NCBI RefSeq assembly: GCF_002242685.1
Contig: NZ_NBIM01000008.1
Coordinates: 1 to 64,000, forward strand
Origin: Oceanimonas doudoroffii
Lineage (GTDB): Bacteria; Pseudomonadota; Gammaproteobacteria; Enterobacterales; Aeromonadaceae
DNA length: 64,000 bases
Direction of reading: 5' to 3'
Shown here: piece after piece, positions 18,596-28,710 of the stretch
Layout of the letters: each line of letters starts with the position of its first letter
Numbering within the stretch: the first letter of the stretch is position 1
Made by a program: the position numbers and the translations under genes
The notes under the pieces: model-generated
The model's input: the letters and a program-made list of their open reading frames with translations, nothing else
What the model was told of the DNA's origin: nothing
Database searches by the model: none

Positions 18596-19348
18596 TTACA
18601 ACACCAGCCCGCCATCAATTTTTAGTACCTGTCCGGTGATGTAACGGGCGCGCTGGCTGGCCAGAAACAGCACCCCTTGGGCAATGTCGGTGGGCTCACC
18701 CAGATGGCCGAGGGGAATGCGGGCGGTCATCTTGTCCAGCACCTTTTGCGGCACTGCCTGGGTCATCTCGGTATTGATAAAGCCGGGGGCGATGCAGTTG
18801 GCCCGAATCTGGGCGCCGCCTCGGGCCAGCTCTTTGGCCCAGCCCTTGGTCATGGTGATCAGCCCCCCCTTGCTGGCGCCGTAGTTGCTCTGGCCAATGT
18901 TGCCATCGGTGCCCACAATGGAAGAGATGCTGACGATGCTGCCGCTTTGGTGCAGTTTCATCAGCGGCAGCATCGCCTGGGTCATCAGGAAGACGCCCTT
19001 GAGATTTACATCCAGCACGCGATCCCAGTCGGTGTCGGTCATCTTTTCCAGCAGGGCATCGCGGGTGATGCCGGCGTTGTTCACCAGCACGTCAAGGCGG
19101 CCGTGCTCGGCCAGAATGCGGGCGCTAAGGTGGCTCAGGGCGTCGCCGTCACATACATCCAGGGTCACGGCGGTGACGTTGTCGTGCTCGCTCAGCCAGG
19201 CGTCGGCCGGGGTCATGTCAATGTCGCAGGCATAGACTCGGGCCGCTCCGGCAAGGGCCAGGGTTTCGCTGATGCAGCGGCCCAGCCCGCGGGCGGCGCC
19301 GGTAACCACACAGATGTTGTTTTGCATGTCATTGGCAGTGCCGTTCAT
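18596..19348 (-). CDS. SDR-family 3-oxoacyl reductase (FabG-like)
   Basis: A 250-residue short-chain dehydrogenase. It has the cofactor loop TGAARGLG, NNAG, the catalytic Ser in SISSIVG and YGASK, and the C-terminal TGQVLKIDGG. The pattern and GTDGNIGQSNYGASK segment are those of FabG-like 3-oxoacyl-ACP or acetoacetyl-CoA reductases. It stands alone, not in a fab or pha cluster, so the physiological substrate is open. The start has an AAGGAAGG site. A palindrome lies in its promoter region. Confidence 0.85.
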   Translation of the reverse strand: MNGTANDMQNNICVVTGAARGLGRCISETLALAGAARVYACDIDMTPADAWLSEHDNVTAVTLDVCDGDALSHLSARILAEHGRLDVLVNNAGITRDALLEKMTDTDWDRVLDVNLKGVFLMTQAMLPLMKLHQSGSIVSISSIVGTDGNIGQSNYGASKGGLITMTKGWAKELARGGAQIRANCIAPGFINTEMTQAVPQKVLDKMTARIPLGHLGEPTDIAQGVLFLASQRARYITGQVLKIDGGLVL

Positions 19349-19387
19349 GGTGCCTTCCTTTTTGAGAGTAGTGTCAGCCAGCTCCGA

Positions 19388-19404
19388 TATTATGCTCCAT
19401 AATA
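19388..19404. promoter_or_regulatory. Palindrome upstream of the SDR gene
   Basis: TATTATGCTCCATAATA has perfect 7-bp arms and a 3-bp spacer, 40 bp upstream of the SDR start. It could be a repressor operator or part of the promoter. No regulator gene is adjacent. Confidence 0.4.
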
Positions 19405-19505
19405 GCTTAAATTTTGCACTGCAATGTTAATTTTCATCAGCCAGTATCTTTATTTGGTTTTTTTATTTTGCGACGCATGATAGCGATGCGGTGAACCGTG
19501 AGCAC

Positions 19506-19532
19506 AAAAAAGCCCGCACAAGGCGGGCTTTT
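19506..19532 (-). terminator. puuD terminator
   Basis: GCCCGC/GCGGGC stem (19512-19517, 19523-19528); on the minus strand it ends in a run of six T, 20 bp past the puuD stop. Confidence 0.8.
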
Positions 19533-19552
19533 GCATAGCGAAGCAGTATGAC

Positions 19553-20815
19553 TTACTGACCGTTCCAGGCGGCCACCAGGGCGCGCTCCTCGTCGGTCAT
19601 GCCGGTGATGTTGCCCAGCGGCATGTACTTGTTGGCAACAACCTGCTTGACGGTACCGACCTGCAGCAGCAGGTGCTCTTCGGTGTCCAGCACAACGCCG
19701 GCAGGCGCAGCGGCAAAACCGGGCTGAGTGGGCTGGGCGGCGTGACACTGCACACAGCGGGCTTCCATGACTTCCAGTACCTGAGCGGTGGTGACGACAG
19801 CGGCGGCAGGAGCGGCAGCGGCCTCTTCACCGGCGGCGGTTTCAGACTGGGTGGCAGCCGGAGCAACAGCAGTCGGGGCTGCTACCGGCTTGGGCGCACC
19901 TACCCAAATGGCCACCAGGATCAGCGCCACACCGGCGGCGGGATAACCCGGACGGATCTGGCCGGCGTGCATCAGTACGAAGTACTGACGAATCAGGGCA
20001 CCTGCGAAGATGAACAGGGTCATGATCACCCAGGACAGTTCATGGCTGTAGGTGAAGGAGTAGTGGTTACTCAGCATCAGCAGCACTACCGGCAGGGTGA
20101 AGTAAGTGTTGTGCACGGAGCGTTGCTTACCGCGTTTGCCGTCGAGCGGGTTCGGGGTTTCACCGGCTTTCATGGCGGCAACCATGCGGCGCTGGCCGGG
20201 AATGATCCAGAAGAACACGTTGGCAGACATGGCGGTGGCCATCACGGCACCGGTCAGCAGGAAGGCAGCACGGCCGGAGAAGATGTGAGTGCTCAGGTAG
20301 GCAACCACCACCATCATCACGGCAACGGCAACGGACAGAATGCCATCGCGTTCCATGTTGGGGCTGATGCGCTTACACAGCTCGTTATACACGATCCAGC
20401 CCAGCAGCAAGAATGCCAGGGCGGCAATGTTGGCCTGCCAGCCGGTCATGTTGGCGGCCCACTCCCAGGGAGAGGCGGGGTTGACCAGATAGAAGCTGGG
20501 TTTGGTCAGATACAGCAGGGTAAACAGACCGAAACCGGACAGCCAGGTGGTGTAGGACTTCCAGAAAGACCAGTGCAGGTCTTCGGGCAGTTGCTCGGGG
20601 CTGGTTGCATATTTCTGGTTGTGGTAGAAACCACCGCCGTGCACGGCCCACATTTCACCGAACACGCCTTTTTTCTTGCACTCTTCAGACTTGGGCGGGC
20701 GCAGGCCGTTGTCGAGCATTACGAAGTAAATGGATTCCCCTACCCAGGCAATGGCGGCAATCACGTGCAGCCAGCGGAGCAGCAGGTTACCAAAATCCAG
20801 CAGATACGCTTCCAT
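19553..20815 (-). CDS. puuD: Membrane urate oxidase PuuD with cytochrome c domain
   Basis: A 420-residue protein with an N-terminal membrane domain (DUF989-type, about eight helices; LLLRWLHVIAAIAWVGESIYF) and a C-terminal monoheme cytochrome c joined by an Ala/Pro-rich linker (about 308-341). The heme motif CVQCH is at residues 354-358 and an axial Met is likely in NKYMPLGN. The family oxidises urate to 5-hydroxyisourate and passes electrons to the respiratory chain instead of O2. The product is the substrate of HiuH, encoded 7.5 kb away. Confidence 0.92.
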   Translation of the reverse strand: MEAYLLDFGNLLLRWLHVIAAIAWVGESIYFVMLDNGLRPPKSEECKKKGVFGEMWAVHGGGFYHNQKYATSPEQLPEDLHWSFWKSYTTWLSGFGLFTLLYLTKPSFYLVNPASPWEWAANMTGWQANIAALAFLLLGWIVYNELCKRISPNMERDGILSVAVAVMMVVVAYLSTHIFSGRAAFLLTGAVMATAMSANVFFWIIPGQRRMVAAMKAGETPNPLDGKRGKQRSVHNTYFTLPVVLLMLSNHYSFTYSHELSWVIMTLFIFAGALIRQYFVLMHAGQIRPGYPAAGVALILVAIWVGAPKPVAAPTAVAPAATQSETAAGEEAAAAPAAAVVTTAQVLEVMEARCVQCHAAQPTQPGFAAAPAGVVLDTEEHLLLQVGTVKQVVANKYMPLGNITGMTDEERALVAAWNGQ

Positions 20816-21258
20816 GATGGTCTTACCTTCTCTGTTTCATTTTGTATTGATTGAGACCCTAGCGCATCGAAACAGAGCCCTGCCAAGGGCGGGAGCTGAG
20901 ACCACATGCGCTGTTGTGTGCTTCCAAACTGTATACAGTTCAAAATTTGAACTGTTGACAATTTGTGAGGTGATTTTTTTCAAAAACATGAAGTTTGTCA
21001 ACATTCATTAACAGTTAATTTTCTTGCATTTGCAACCACTTCGATGTTTTGAATTCGGTTTTAATGCTAAAAATCAATGTTAATCAACGGCTTGCGCTTG
21101 TCTTGTGGCGGAGGGCGGCGAAGCCGGTGCCGGGGCAAGACGAAGCGGGCGTCATGATAGCGTATTTGACTACAGCTGCAACCGACTTCCCTGCTTGAAA
21201 TGTAGAGCAAAGCGGGAGCCGGTTGTATACACCTGATCCGTCAACACCCGCTTTTACT
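20816..21258. other. Long intergenic region upstream of puuD
   Basis: This 443-bp stretch between puuD and the DTW gene (both minus strand) has no credible gene. It holds the nested palindromes at 20927-20954 and a TGTATACA site at 21224-21231. The AT-rich part (20940-21080) probably contains the puuD promoter. Confidence 0.55.
20927..20954. promoter_or_regulatory. Nested palindromic operator candidate for puuD
   Basis: AACTGTATACAGTT (20927-20940, perfect) overlaps CAGTTCAAAATTTGAACTG (20936-20954, perfect 9-bp arms around one base). The TGTATACA core, repeated at 21224, resembles GntR-family operators. They lie 112-139 bp upstream of puuD. The regulator is not encoded nearby. Confidence 0.5.
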
Positions 21259-21813
21259 CTAGTCGTCGGGATGAAACTGGGCCACTCGGCAGGCGAGCAG
21301 ATGGTGCAGGGGAGCCGGGTCAAAAGCAGGGCTTATTCGGCCCAGCACATGGGTCAGGCTTTCCAGGGTGGACAGGGCATGGCCGCCCGGCCCCTTGCGA
21401 ATGGCGTAGCGGCCGGCAGGTGCCTGGCTGAAACTGAGGGCGGGCAGGCTGTTGAGCCAGGGGTTGAGGTGACGCAGCCGCCGGGTCTTGCGCCAGGTGC
21501 CGTCGAGTACCACCAGGCCGCCGATGTCGAGGCGGCCGGGGGGACTGGTGTCGATATCCACCGCCTCGTCACCGGGGTAAAGCAGCCACCAGCGTCCTCG
21601 CGGTAGAGGCGCTGGTGGTGCCATGTGTTCGGCCACCACCCGTTGCAGTGTCGGCAGCGCCAGCTGCAGCAGCGGCACCGTGCTTTTGGCGTGTCTGGCT
21701 TCGAGCGGGTGCTGCAGCACGATCACCGGCAGCGGGCAGGGTTGCGGCCGCGTCTCGGCGCACAGGCAGGTGCGCTCGGGCAGCCGGCAACGGGAGCAGG
21801 TGGCGCGGGACAT
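21259..21813 (-). CDS. tapT: DTW-domain tRNA acp3U transferase (TapT-like)
   Basis: A 184-residue DTW-domain protein. It has the N-terminal cysteine cluster CSRCRLPERTCLC, a segment VIVLQHPLEARHAKSTVPLL, and the signature DGTW (normally DxTW). Family members transfer 3-amino-3-carboxypropyl from SAM to uridine in tRNA (E. coli TapT/YfiP at U47). It is shorter than TapT (232), which is common for this subgroup. The substrate position is inferred from the family. Confidence 0.82.
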   Translation of the reverse strand: MSRATCSRCRLPERTCLCAETRPQPCPLPVIVLQHPLEARHAKSTVPLLQLALPTLQRVVAEHMAPPAPLPRGRWWLLYPGDEAVDIDTSPPGRLDIGGLVVLDGTWRKTRRLRHLNPWLNSLPALSFSQAPAGRYAIRKGPGGHALSTLESLTHVLGRISPAFDPAPLHHLLACRVAQFHPDD

Positions 21814-22012
21814 GAGTGGGTGAATTCCTGACTGAAAACGGCCAAGTTTAACGGCCTCGCCGGCAGGGGGAAAGTGCGGGGGAGCATGAGACGGATTGTT
21901 AAGCGCCGCCGAATAGGCGAAAATAGCCGCCAGCCAAGTTCACTCTAGCGGATTTTATTTTCAGGCATACCCGCCGGCAGCCCGAGTCCGTGTCAACCCA
22001 GAAGATAGCACC

Positions 22013-23602
22013 ATGTCAAACAGCACCATAGCGCAGGAAATTGCCAAGCGCCGTACCTTTGCCATTATTTCTCACCCGGATGCCGGTAAGACCACCATCA
22101 CCGAAAAGGTGTTGCTGCACGGCCAGGCCATTCAGAGCGCCGGTACCGTCAAGGGCCGCGGCTCGGGCCAGCACGCCAAGTCCGACTGGATGGAAATGGA
22201 AAAGGAGCGGGGCATCTCGGTCACCACCTCGGTGATGCAGTTTCCCTACAACGACCGTCTGGTGAACCTGCTCGACACCCCGGGCCACGAAGACTTCTCG
22301 GAAGACACCTACCGCACCCTGACTGCGGTGGACTCCTGCCTGATGGTGATCGACGCCGCCAAGGGCGTGGAAGACCGCACCCGCAAACTGATGGAAGTGA
22401 CCCGGCTGCGCGACACCCCCATCGTTACCTTTATGAACAAGCTCGACCGGGACATTCGCGACCCCATGGAGCTGCTCGACGAGGTGGAAACCGAGCTCAA
22501 CATCATGTGCGCCCCGGTGTCCTGGCCCATCGGCAGCGGCAAGCTGTTCAAGGGGGTGTATCACCTGCACCGGGACGAGACCATTCTGTATCAGTCCGGC
22601 AAGGGGCATACCATTCAGGAAGTGCGTATCATCAAGGGCCTGGACAACCCCGAGCTGGACGAGGCCGTGGGTGACGGCCTGGCCGAACAGCTGCGGGAAG
22701 AGCTGGAGCTGGTGATGGGCGCGTCTCACGAATTTGACCAGGAGCTGTTCCTGGCCGGTGAACTGACCCCGGTGTTTTTCGGTACCGCCCTGGGCAACTT
22801 TGGCGTGGATCACATGCTCGATGGCCTCACCGAATGGGCGCCGGCGCCCCAACCGCGTCAGACCCAGGAGCGGGAAGTGACCGCCGCCGATGACAAGTTT
22901 TCCGGCTTCGTATTCAAGATCCAGGCCAACATGGATCCTCGCCATCGGGACCGTATCGCCTTTATGCGCATCGTCTCCGGCCAGTACACCCAGGGCATGA
23001 AGATGAAGCACGTGCGCATCGGCAAGACGGTCAGCATTTCCGACGCCGTGACCTTTATGGCCGGTGATCGGGAGCGGGCGGAAGAAGCCTTTGCCGGCGA
23101 CATTATCGGCCTGCACAACCACGGCACCATTCAGATTGGTGACACCTTTACTCAAGGGGAAGAGCTCAAGTTTACCGGCATTCCCAACTTCGCCCCCGAG
23201 CTGTTCCGTCGCATTCGCCTGCGGGACCCGCTGAAGCAGAAACAGCTGCTCAAGGGCCTGGTACAGCTGTCGGAAGAAGGCGCGGTGCAGGTGTTCCGCC
23301 CGCTCGACAACAACGACTTGATCGTGGGCGCCGTGGGTGTGCTGCAGTTCGATGTGGTGGTGGCACGGCTCAAGGCCGAATATAACGTGGACGCCCTCTA
23401 TGAGTCGGTCAACGTCTCTACCGCCCGCTGGGTGTATGGCAAGGACGCCAAGAAGCTGGACGAGTTCCAGCGCAAGGTGTCCGCCAACCTGGCCCTGGAT
23501 GGCGGCGACAACCTCACCTATATCGCCCCCACCATGGTCAACCTCAACCTGACCCAGGAGCGTTACCCGGACATTCAGTTCAGCAAGACCCGGGAGCACT
23601 AA
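22013..23602 (+). CDS. prfC: Peptide chain release factor 3
   Basis: RF3 (529 residues; E. coli 529) is the GTPase that recycles RF1 and RF2 from the ribosome. G1 SHPDAGKTT, the switch region [13 protein letters not shown]3 [16 protein letters not shown] and G4 NKLDRD are all visible. Length is full. The 199-bp upstream gap contains the promoter region; a terminator follows at 23635. Confidence 0.98.
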   Translation: MSNSTIAQEIAKRRTFAIISHPDAGKTTITEKVLLHGQAIQSAGTVKGRGSGQHAKSDWMEMEKERGISVTTSVMQFPYNDRLVNLLDTPGHEDFSEDTYRTLTAVDSCLMVIDAAKGVEDRTRKLMEVTRLRDTPIVTFMNKLDRDIRDPMELLDEVETELNIMCAPVSWPIGSGKLFKGVYHLHRDETILYQSGKGHTIQEVRIIKGLDNPELDEAVGDGLAEQLREELELVMGASHEFDQELFLAGELTPVFFGTALGNFGVDHMLDGLTEWAPAPQPRQTQEREVTAADDKFSGFVFKIQANMDPRHRDRIAFMRIVSGQYTQGMKMKHVRIGKTVSISDAVTFMAGDRERAEEAFAGDIIGLHNHGTIQIGDTFTQGEELKFTGIPNFAPELFRRIRLRDPLKQKQLLKGLVQLSEEGAVQVFRPLDNNDLIVGAVGVLQFDVVVARLKAEYNVDALYESVNVSTARWVYGKDAKKLDEFQRKVSANLALDGGDNLTYIAPTMVNLNLTQERYPDIQFSKTREH

Positions 23603-23634
23603 TCCACCGGGGTTGTGACGTCGCTCCATACACG

Positions 23635-23658
23635 ATGCCGGGCTTGTCCCGGCATTTT
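23635..23658 (+). terminator. prfC terminator
   Basis: ATGCCGGG/CCCGGCAT stem with a short loop and TTTT, 32 bp past prfC. Confidence 0.75.
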
Positions 23659-23716
23659 CTTGCCCGGCTTTCTGATACTCTTGAAGTCAGTACGCCTTCA
23701 CTTTCCGGGATTGTCC

Positions 23717-24481
23717 ATGCTGCTCACCGACACCCACTGCCACCTCGACTTTGACGCCTTTGCCGACGATCCTCAGGAGCACTGGCGGCGGGCTCAGGCC
23801 GCCGGGGTCCACCGGCTGGTGATCCCGGGCGTGGAAGAGGCCCAGTGGCCCGGGCTGCGGGCGTTCTGCGACACCCTTGCCGGTACCCGCTACGCCCTGG
23901 GATTGCATCCCTGGTGGGTGGCGGGTGCTTCCGCGCAATGGCAAGCGAGACTGGTGGCGGCGCTGGACGCCGCCGATGCTCGTTGTGTGGCCATCGGTGA
24001 AACCGGGCTGGACATGGCCTGCCGGTTGCCCATGGCCGAGCAGGAAGCCGCGTTTTCGGTTCAGCTCAGGCTGGCTTGCGAGCGCGGCCTGCCGGTGATG
24101 ATGCACAGCCACAAGGCTCACGATGTGCTGATGAAATGGCTGCGTCGCCTTACCCCGGTGGGCGGCGTGGTGCACGGCTTTGCCGGGTCCCTGCAACAGG
24201 CGCAGGCCTTCTGGCGGCTGGGTATTCATCTGGGGGTGGGCGGCACCATCACCTATGAACGGGCCAGCAAGACCCGCGGTGTCATCGCCGCCATGCCACT
24301 GGAGTCCCTGGTGCTGGAAACCGATGCGCCCGACATGCCCCTGTGCGGTTTTCAGGGCCAGCCCAACCATCCCGAGCGACTGCCGCGGGTGCTGAACGCC
24401 CTGGCGGAACTGCGCGACGAGCCCCTCGACGAGCTGGTCGCCGGGCTGGAAGCCAACGCCGATCGGCTGTTTGTCTGGTAG
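23717..24481 (+). CDS. yjjV: TatD-family metal-dependent hydrolase (YjjV-like)
   Basis: A 254-residue TatD-type deoxyribonuclease family protein. Metal ligands are seen in DTHCHLD at the N-terminus, E in GETGLD, H in MMHSHKAHD, H in VVHGFAG and D in LETDAPD. E. coli YjjV (259) lies near the deo operon, as here. The ATG at 23717 begins the conserved MLLTDTHCHLD; its ribosome site is weak. The long upstream open frame is not conserved. Confidence 0.9.
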   Translation: MLLTDTHCHLDFDAFADDPQEHWRRAQAAGVHRLVIPGVEEAQWPGLRAFCDTLAGTRYALGLHPWWVAGASAQWQARLVAALDAADARCVAIGETGLDMACRLPMAEQEAAFSVQLRLACERGLPVMMHSHKAHDVLMKWLRRLTPVGGVVHGFAGSLQQAQAFWRLGIHLGVGGTITYERASKTRGVIAAMPLESLVLETDAPDMPLCGFQGQPNHPERLPRVLNALAELRDEPLDELVAGLEANADRLFVW

Positions 24482-24587
24482 TACGATTTTGCGCATAAAA
24501 TCAAAAATCTATCGCCGTTTCCCTCGTAAATTTCCGGTTTTTTTCTACCCTCAGAACACCCTGCCGTTAAATTAAAGAGACTTGCGG

Positions 24588-25865
24588 ATGACCCTGATCA
24601 TGAGCCTGGTGGGCATGGTGGTGCTGATCCTCATTGCCCTGCTGTGTTCCCGCAACCGCCGTGCCATTCGGCTGCGTACCGTGGGTGGTGCCTTTGCCAT
24701 TCAGGCCGGATTGGGCGCCCTGGTGCTCTATGTGCCCGCCGGGCGCGAATTTCTCAAGGCCCTGTCCGATGGGGTCGCCCAGGTCATTGCCTATGCCAAC
24801 GACGGCATGAGCTTTCTGTTTGGCGGCCTGGTGGGGAACGCCGCCTTTGAAAGCGGACTGGGGTTTATCTTTGCGGTGCGGGTGCTGCCGGTGATCATCT
24901 TTTTTTCGTCGCTTATCGCCGTGCTCTATTACCTCGGCATCATGCAGTGGGTGATTCGGTTGCTGGGCGGCGCCCTGCAAAAGGCACTGGGTACCTCACG
25001 CACCGAGTCGCTCTCGGCCACCGCCAATATCTTTGTGGGTCAGACCGAGGCGCCGCTGGTGGTGCGCCCCTATATTGCCCGCATGACCGAGTCGGAGCTG
25101 TTTGCGGTCATGTGCGGCGGCCTGGCCTCGGTGGCCGGCTCGGTGCTGGCGGGCTATGCCTCTCTGGGGGTGCCGCTGGAATACCTGATCGCCGCCTCCT
25201 TTATGGCCGCTCCCGGCGGCCTGCTGTTTGCCAAGCTGCTGCTGCCGGAAACCGCCACCCCGGAACCCCAGGATCAGACCGATGCCGCCGGTTTTGACGA
25301 GGACCGTCCGGCCAACGTCATCGACGCCGCCGCCTCGGGTGCGAGCGCTGGCATGAAACTGGCGATGAACGTGGGCGCCATGCTGCTGGCCTTTATCGGC
25401 CTGATTGCGCTGCTAAACGGCATGCTGGGCGGCATGGGCACCTGGTTTGGCATGGAGGGGCTCAGCCTGGAATGGCTGCTGGGCTGGCTGTTTTCACCGC
25501 TGGCGTTTTTATTGGGGGTACCCTGGGAGGAAGCCCGTTTGGCCGGCTCCTTTATTGGCCAGAAGCTGGTGCTGAACGAATTCGTGGCCTATGCGAATTT
25601 CGCCCCTTATCTGTCCGACCAACTGCTGCTGGACAGCACCGGCCGGGCCATGAGCGAGCACACTCGCGCCATTATCTCCTTTGCCCTGTGCGGCTTTGCC
25701 AACCTGGCCTCGGTGGCCATTCTGCTGGGCGGCCTGGGCGGCATGGCGCCCGGCCGGCGACACGACATTGCGCGGCTGGGGTTGAAGGCGGTGTTGGCCG
25801 GCACCCTGTCAAACCTGATGTCCGCCGCCCTGGCCGGTTTTTTTCTGGCGCTGGGGGCGGCCTGA
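24588..25865 (+). CDS. nupC: Concentrative nucleoside transporter NupC-type
   Basis: A 425-residue CNT-family nucleoside/proton (or sodium) symporter with about ten membrane helices. Conserved parts are [47 protein letters not shown] and the second repeat [29 protein letters not shown] 24588 is favoured over TTG 24582 by spacing from AAGAGA. It heads nupC-deoC-deoB-deoD, so it should feed nucleosides to that pathway. Confidence 0.94.
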   Translation: MTLIMSLVGMVVLILIALLCSRNRRAIRLRTVGGAFAIQAGLGALVLYVPAGREFLKALSDGVAQVIAYANDGMSFLFGGLVGNAAFESGLGFIFAVRVLPVIIFFSSLIAVLYYLGIMQWVIRLLGGALQKALGTSRTESLSATANIFVGQTEAPLVVRPYIARMTESELFAVMCGGLASVAGSVLAGYASLGVPLEYLIAASFMAAPGGLLFAKLLLPETATPEPQDQTDAAGFDEDRPANVIDAAASGASAGMKLAMNVGAMLLAFIGLIALLNGMLGGMGTWFGMEGLSLEWLLGWLFSPLAFLLGVPWEEARLAGSFIGQKLVLNEFVAYANFAPYLSDQLLLDSTGRAMSEHTRAIISFALCGFANLASVAILLGGLGGMAPGRRHDIARLGLKAVLAGTLSNLMSAALAGFFLALGAA

Positions 25866-25928
25866 ACACTTTGGTGTCCCTTCATGGTCAAATATCGGTA
25901 CACTGGGGCAATGGCAGGGGAGAAGTGA

Positions 25929-26702
25929 ATGAGTGAATTGCAAACGCAGGCGCGGCAGGCGCTGGCACTGATGGATCTGACCAGCCTCAACGAGCATGAC
26001 ACCGAAGCCGACATTATCGCCTTGTGTCATCAGGCGCTGACGCCCGCCGGCATGCCAGCGGCACTGTGTGTGTCTGCGCGTTTTGTGCCGCTGGCCCGCG
26101 CCACCCTGGCTGCACTGGGAGTGGCCGGCAGGGTGAGGGTGGCCACCGTGGCCAACTTTCCCGACGGTGGCGGCGATATTGCAAAGGCCGAACGAGAGAC
26201 CCGAGCCGCCATTGCCGCGGGCGCCGACGAGGTGGATGTGGTGTTTCCCTGGCGAGCACTGATGGCCGGTGATGAGCAAACCGGCCCCGCCCTGGTCAAC
26301 GCCTGCAAGGCCGCCTGTGGTGAGCGAACCCTTAAGGTCATCATCGAAAGCGGTGAACTGGGCACGCCGGCGCTGGTAAGGCGCGCCAGCGAGCTGGCCA
26401 TTGACGGCGGCGCCGACTTTATCAAGACCTCCACCGGCAAGATGGCGGTCAACGCCACCCTTGAGGCGGCAGGAGTGATGCTTGACGTCATCAAGCTCCG
26501 CGGTGGCCGGGTCGGCTTCAAGGCCGCCGGGGGCGTGCGCACCGCGGCCCAGGCCGCTGACTACCTGCGGTTGGCCGCCGAGCGGCTGGGGCCGGACTGG
26601 CTTACCCCGGCGCATTTTCGCTTTGGTGCCTCAGGGCTGCTCAACGACATACTGACCACGCTGCGGCTCGGTACGCGCGGGCCGAATACCGGCGGTTACT
26701 GA
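25929..26702 (+). CDS. deoC: Deoxyribose-phosphate aldolase
   Basis: DeoC (257 residues) splits deoxyribose 5-phosphate into glyceraldehyde 3-phosphate and acetaldehyde. The N-terminal [12 protein letters not shown], the KVIIESGEL strand and the Schiff-base lysine in FIKTSTGK are present. RBS AGGGGAG precedes the ATG. It is 63 bp past nupC and 46 bp before deoB. Confidence 0.97.
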   Translation: MSELQTQARQALALMDLTSLNEHDTEADIIALCHQALTPAGMPAALCVSARFVPLARATLAALGVAGRVRVATVANFPDGGGDIAKAERETRAAIAAGADEVDVVFPWRALMAGDEQTGPALVNACKAACGERTLKVIIESGELGTPALVRRASELAIDGGADFIKTSTGKMAVNATLEAAGVMLDVIKLRGGRVGFKAAGGVRTAAQAADYLRLAAERLGPDWLTPAHFRFGASGLLNDILTTLRLGTRGPNTGGY

Positions 26703-26748
26703 GATTGACCATTTTGGCCGTGCCGCCCGGCGGCACCAAGGAGACCCC

Positions 26749-27966
26749 ATGAAACGTGCCATCGTCCTGGTTCTAGACTCGTTCGGCATTGGCGCCACTC
26801 CCGACGCCGACCGCTTTGGTGACGTCGGTGCCGATACCCTGGGGCATATCGCCGCCGCCTGCGCCCAGGGGCGGGCCGATGAGGGCCGCGAGGGACCGCT
26901 GCGGCTGCCCAACCTGGGCCGGCTGGGGTTGTTTCATGCTCATGCCGACAGCACCGGGGCCGTGGCGGAAGGCGTGACCCTGCCCGTCGAGGTCACCGGC
27001 AGCTACGGCTATGCGCGGGAGCTGTCGTCGGGCAAGGACACGCCCTCGGGCCACTGGGAGATTGCCGGGGTACCGGTGCTGTTTGACTGGGGCTACTTTC
27101 ACGACACTCGCAACAGCTTTCCGCAAGGGTTGATTGACGCTCTGATCGAGCGGGGCGGACTGCCGGGGATCCTCGGTAACTGTCATGCCTCGGGCACCAC
27201 CATACTGGAACAGCTGGGCGAGGAGCATGTGCGTACCGGCAAACCCATCTGCTATACCTCGGCGGACTCGGTGTTTCAGATTGCCTGCCACGAGCAGCAT
27301 TTTGGCCTGGAGCGGCTGTACGCCCTGTGCGAGCTCACCCGGGAGCTGCTGATGCCTTACAACATCGGCCGGGTCATTGCCCGTCCCTTTGTGGGAGAGG
27401 GCGCCGCCGACTTCGTACGTACCAGCAACCGCCGGGACTACAGCATTGAACCGCCGGCCCCCACCGTGCTGCAAAAGCTGGTGGACGAGCAACATGGCGA
27501 GGTGGTGTCCATCGGCAAAATCGCCGACATCTACGCCCATTGCGGCATTACCCGCAAGGTCAAGGCCAGCGGTCACGACGCCCTGTTTGACGCGACCCTG
27601 AATGAGGTGGGAGCGGCCGGGGACAATACCCTGATCATGACCAATTTTGTCGACTTTGACTCAAGCTTTGGCCATCGCCGCAATGTGGCCGGCTACGCCG
27701 CCGCGCTGGAGTCCTTTGATCGGCGCCTGCCCGAGCTGCTGCGGCGGTTGAAACCGGAAGATCTGCTGATCCTCACCGCGGATCACGGCTGCGATCCTAC
27801 CTGGATCGGCACCGAGCACACCCGTGAGCATATACCGGTGCTGGCCACCGGCGCCGGACTGAAGCCCGGGTCACTGGGCGGGCGTGACACCTTTGCCGAT
27901 ATCGGCCAGAGCCTGGCGACCTACTTTGGCACCAGCCCCATGGACTTTGGCCGCTCTTTTTTGTGA
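26749..27966 (+). CDS. deoB: Phosphopentomutase
   Basis: DeoB (405 residues) interconverts ribose 1- and 5-phosphate and the deoxy forms. It has the alkaline-phosphatase-type metal motifs: [21 protein letters not shown] at the N-terminus, [11 protein letters not shown], and the C-terminal [21 protein letters not shown]. In E. coli deoA sits between deoC and deoB; here deoB follows deoC directly. Confidence 0.97.
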   Translation: MKRAIVLVLDSFGIGATPDADRFGDVGADTLGHIAAACAQGRADEGREGPLRLPNLGRLGLFHAHADSTGAVAEGVTLPVEVTGSYGYARELSSGKDTPSGHWEIAGVPVLFDWGYFHDTRNSFPQGLIDALIERGGLPGILGNCHASGTTILEQLGEEHVRTGKPICYTSADSVFQIACHEQHFGLERLYALCELTRELLMPYNIGRVIARPFVGEGAADFVRTSNRRDYSIEPPAPTVLQKLVDEQHGEVVSIGKIADIYAHCGITRKVKASGHDALFDATLNEVGAAGDNTLIMTNFVDFDSSFGHRRNVAGYAAALESFDRRLPELLRRLKPEDLLILTADHGCDPTWIGTEHTREHIPVLATGAGLKPGSLGGRDTFADIGQSLATYFGTSPMDFGRSFL

Positions 27967-27993
27967 TCTTTACTGACTAACGGGAACATCACC

Positions 27994-28707
27994 ATGGCTA
28001 CACCTCATATCAAGGCCGAGCGCGGCGACTTTGCCGAGACCATTCTGATGCCCGGCGATCCGCTGCGGGCCCAATACATTGCCGAGACCTTTCTCACCGA
28101 TGTACGCCAGGTGAATGCGGTGCGCAACATGCTGGGCTTTACCGGCAGCTACCAGGGCAGGGCGGTATCGGTCATGGGCCACGGCATGGGCATACCGTCG
28201 GTGTCCATCTATGCCAAGGAGCTGATCACCGAGTTTGGGGTGAAAAACCTGATTCGCGTGGGCTCCTGTGGCGCGGTGCGCGACGACGTCAAGCTGATGG
28301 ATCTGGTGATCGGTCTGGGCGCCAGCACCGAATCCAGAGTCAACCGTACCCGCTTTATGGGCCATGATCTGGCGGCGATCGCCGACTTTGAACTGACTCA
28401 GCATGCCGTGGCGGCGGCCAATCATCTCAAGGTGCCGGTGAAGGTGGGCAACCTGTTTTCGGCGGATCTGTTCTACACCCCGCAAAGCGAGCTGTTCGAG
28501 CTGTTGAAACGCTATGGCGTAGTGGGCGTGGAAATGGAAGCCGCGGGGCTTTATGGCGTCGCCGCCGAGTTCGGTGCCCGGGCCCTGACCATATGCACGG
28601 TCTCGGATCACATACTGCGCGGCGAGCGGCTCAGCGCCGACCAGCGCCAGACCGGCTTTGATCAAATGATGGAAGTGGCGCTGGAGTCGGTACTGCTGGC
28701 CGACTGA
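27994..28707 (+). CDS. deoD: Purine nucleoside phosphorylase DeoD
   Basis: DeoD (237 residues) phosphorolyses purine nucleosides. It shows [24 protein letters not shown], the EMEAAGLY nucleoside-binding segment and the catalytic Asp in VSDHI. It ends the nupC-deoCBD operon; no clear terminator is seen, and the convergent ytjB ends 4 bp away. Confidence 0.97.
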   Translation: MATPHIKAERGDFAETILMPGDPLRAQYIAETFLTDVRQVNAVRNMLGFTGSYQGRAVSVMGHGMGIPSVSIYAKELITEFGVKNLIRVGSCGAVRDDVKLMDLVIGLGASTESRVNRTRFMGHDLAAIADFELTQHAVAAANHLKVPVKVGNLFSADLFYTPQSELFELLKRYGVVGVEMEAAGLYGVAAEFGARALTICTVSDHILRGERLSADQRQTGFDQMMEVALESVLLAD

Positions 28708-28710
28708 GCC

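Noticed and set aside
22016..23629. A 537-codon frame opposite prfC
   Set aside because: It lies fully antisense to the conserved prfC and has no family features.
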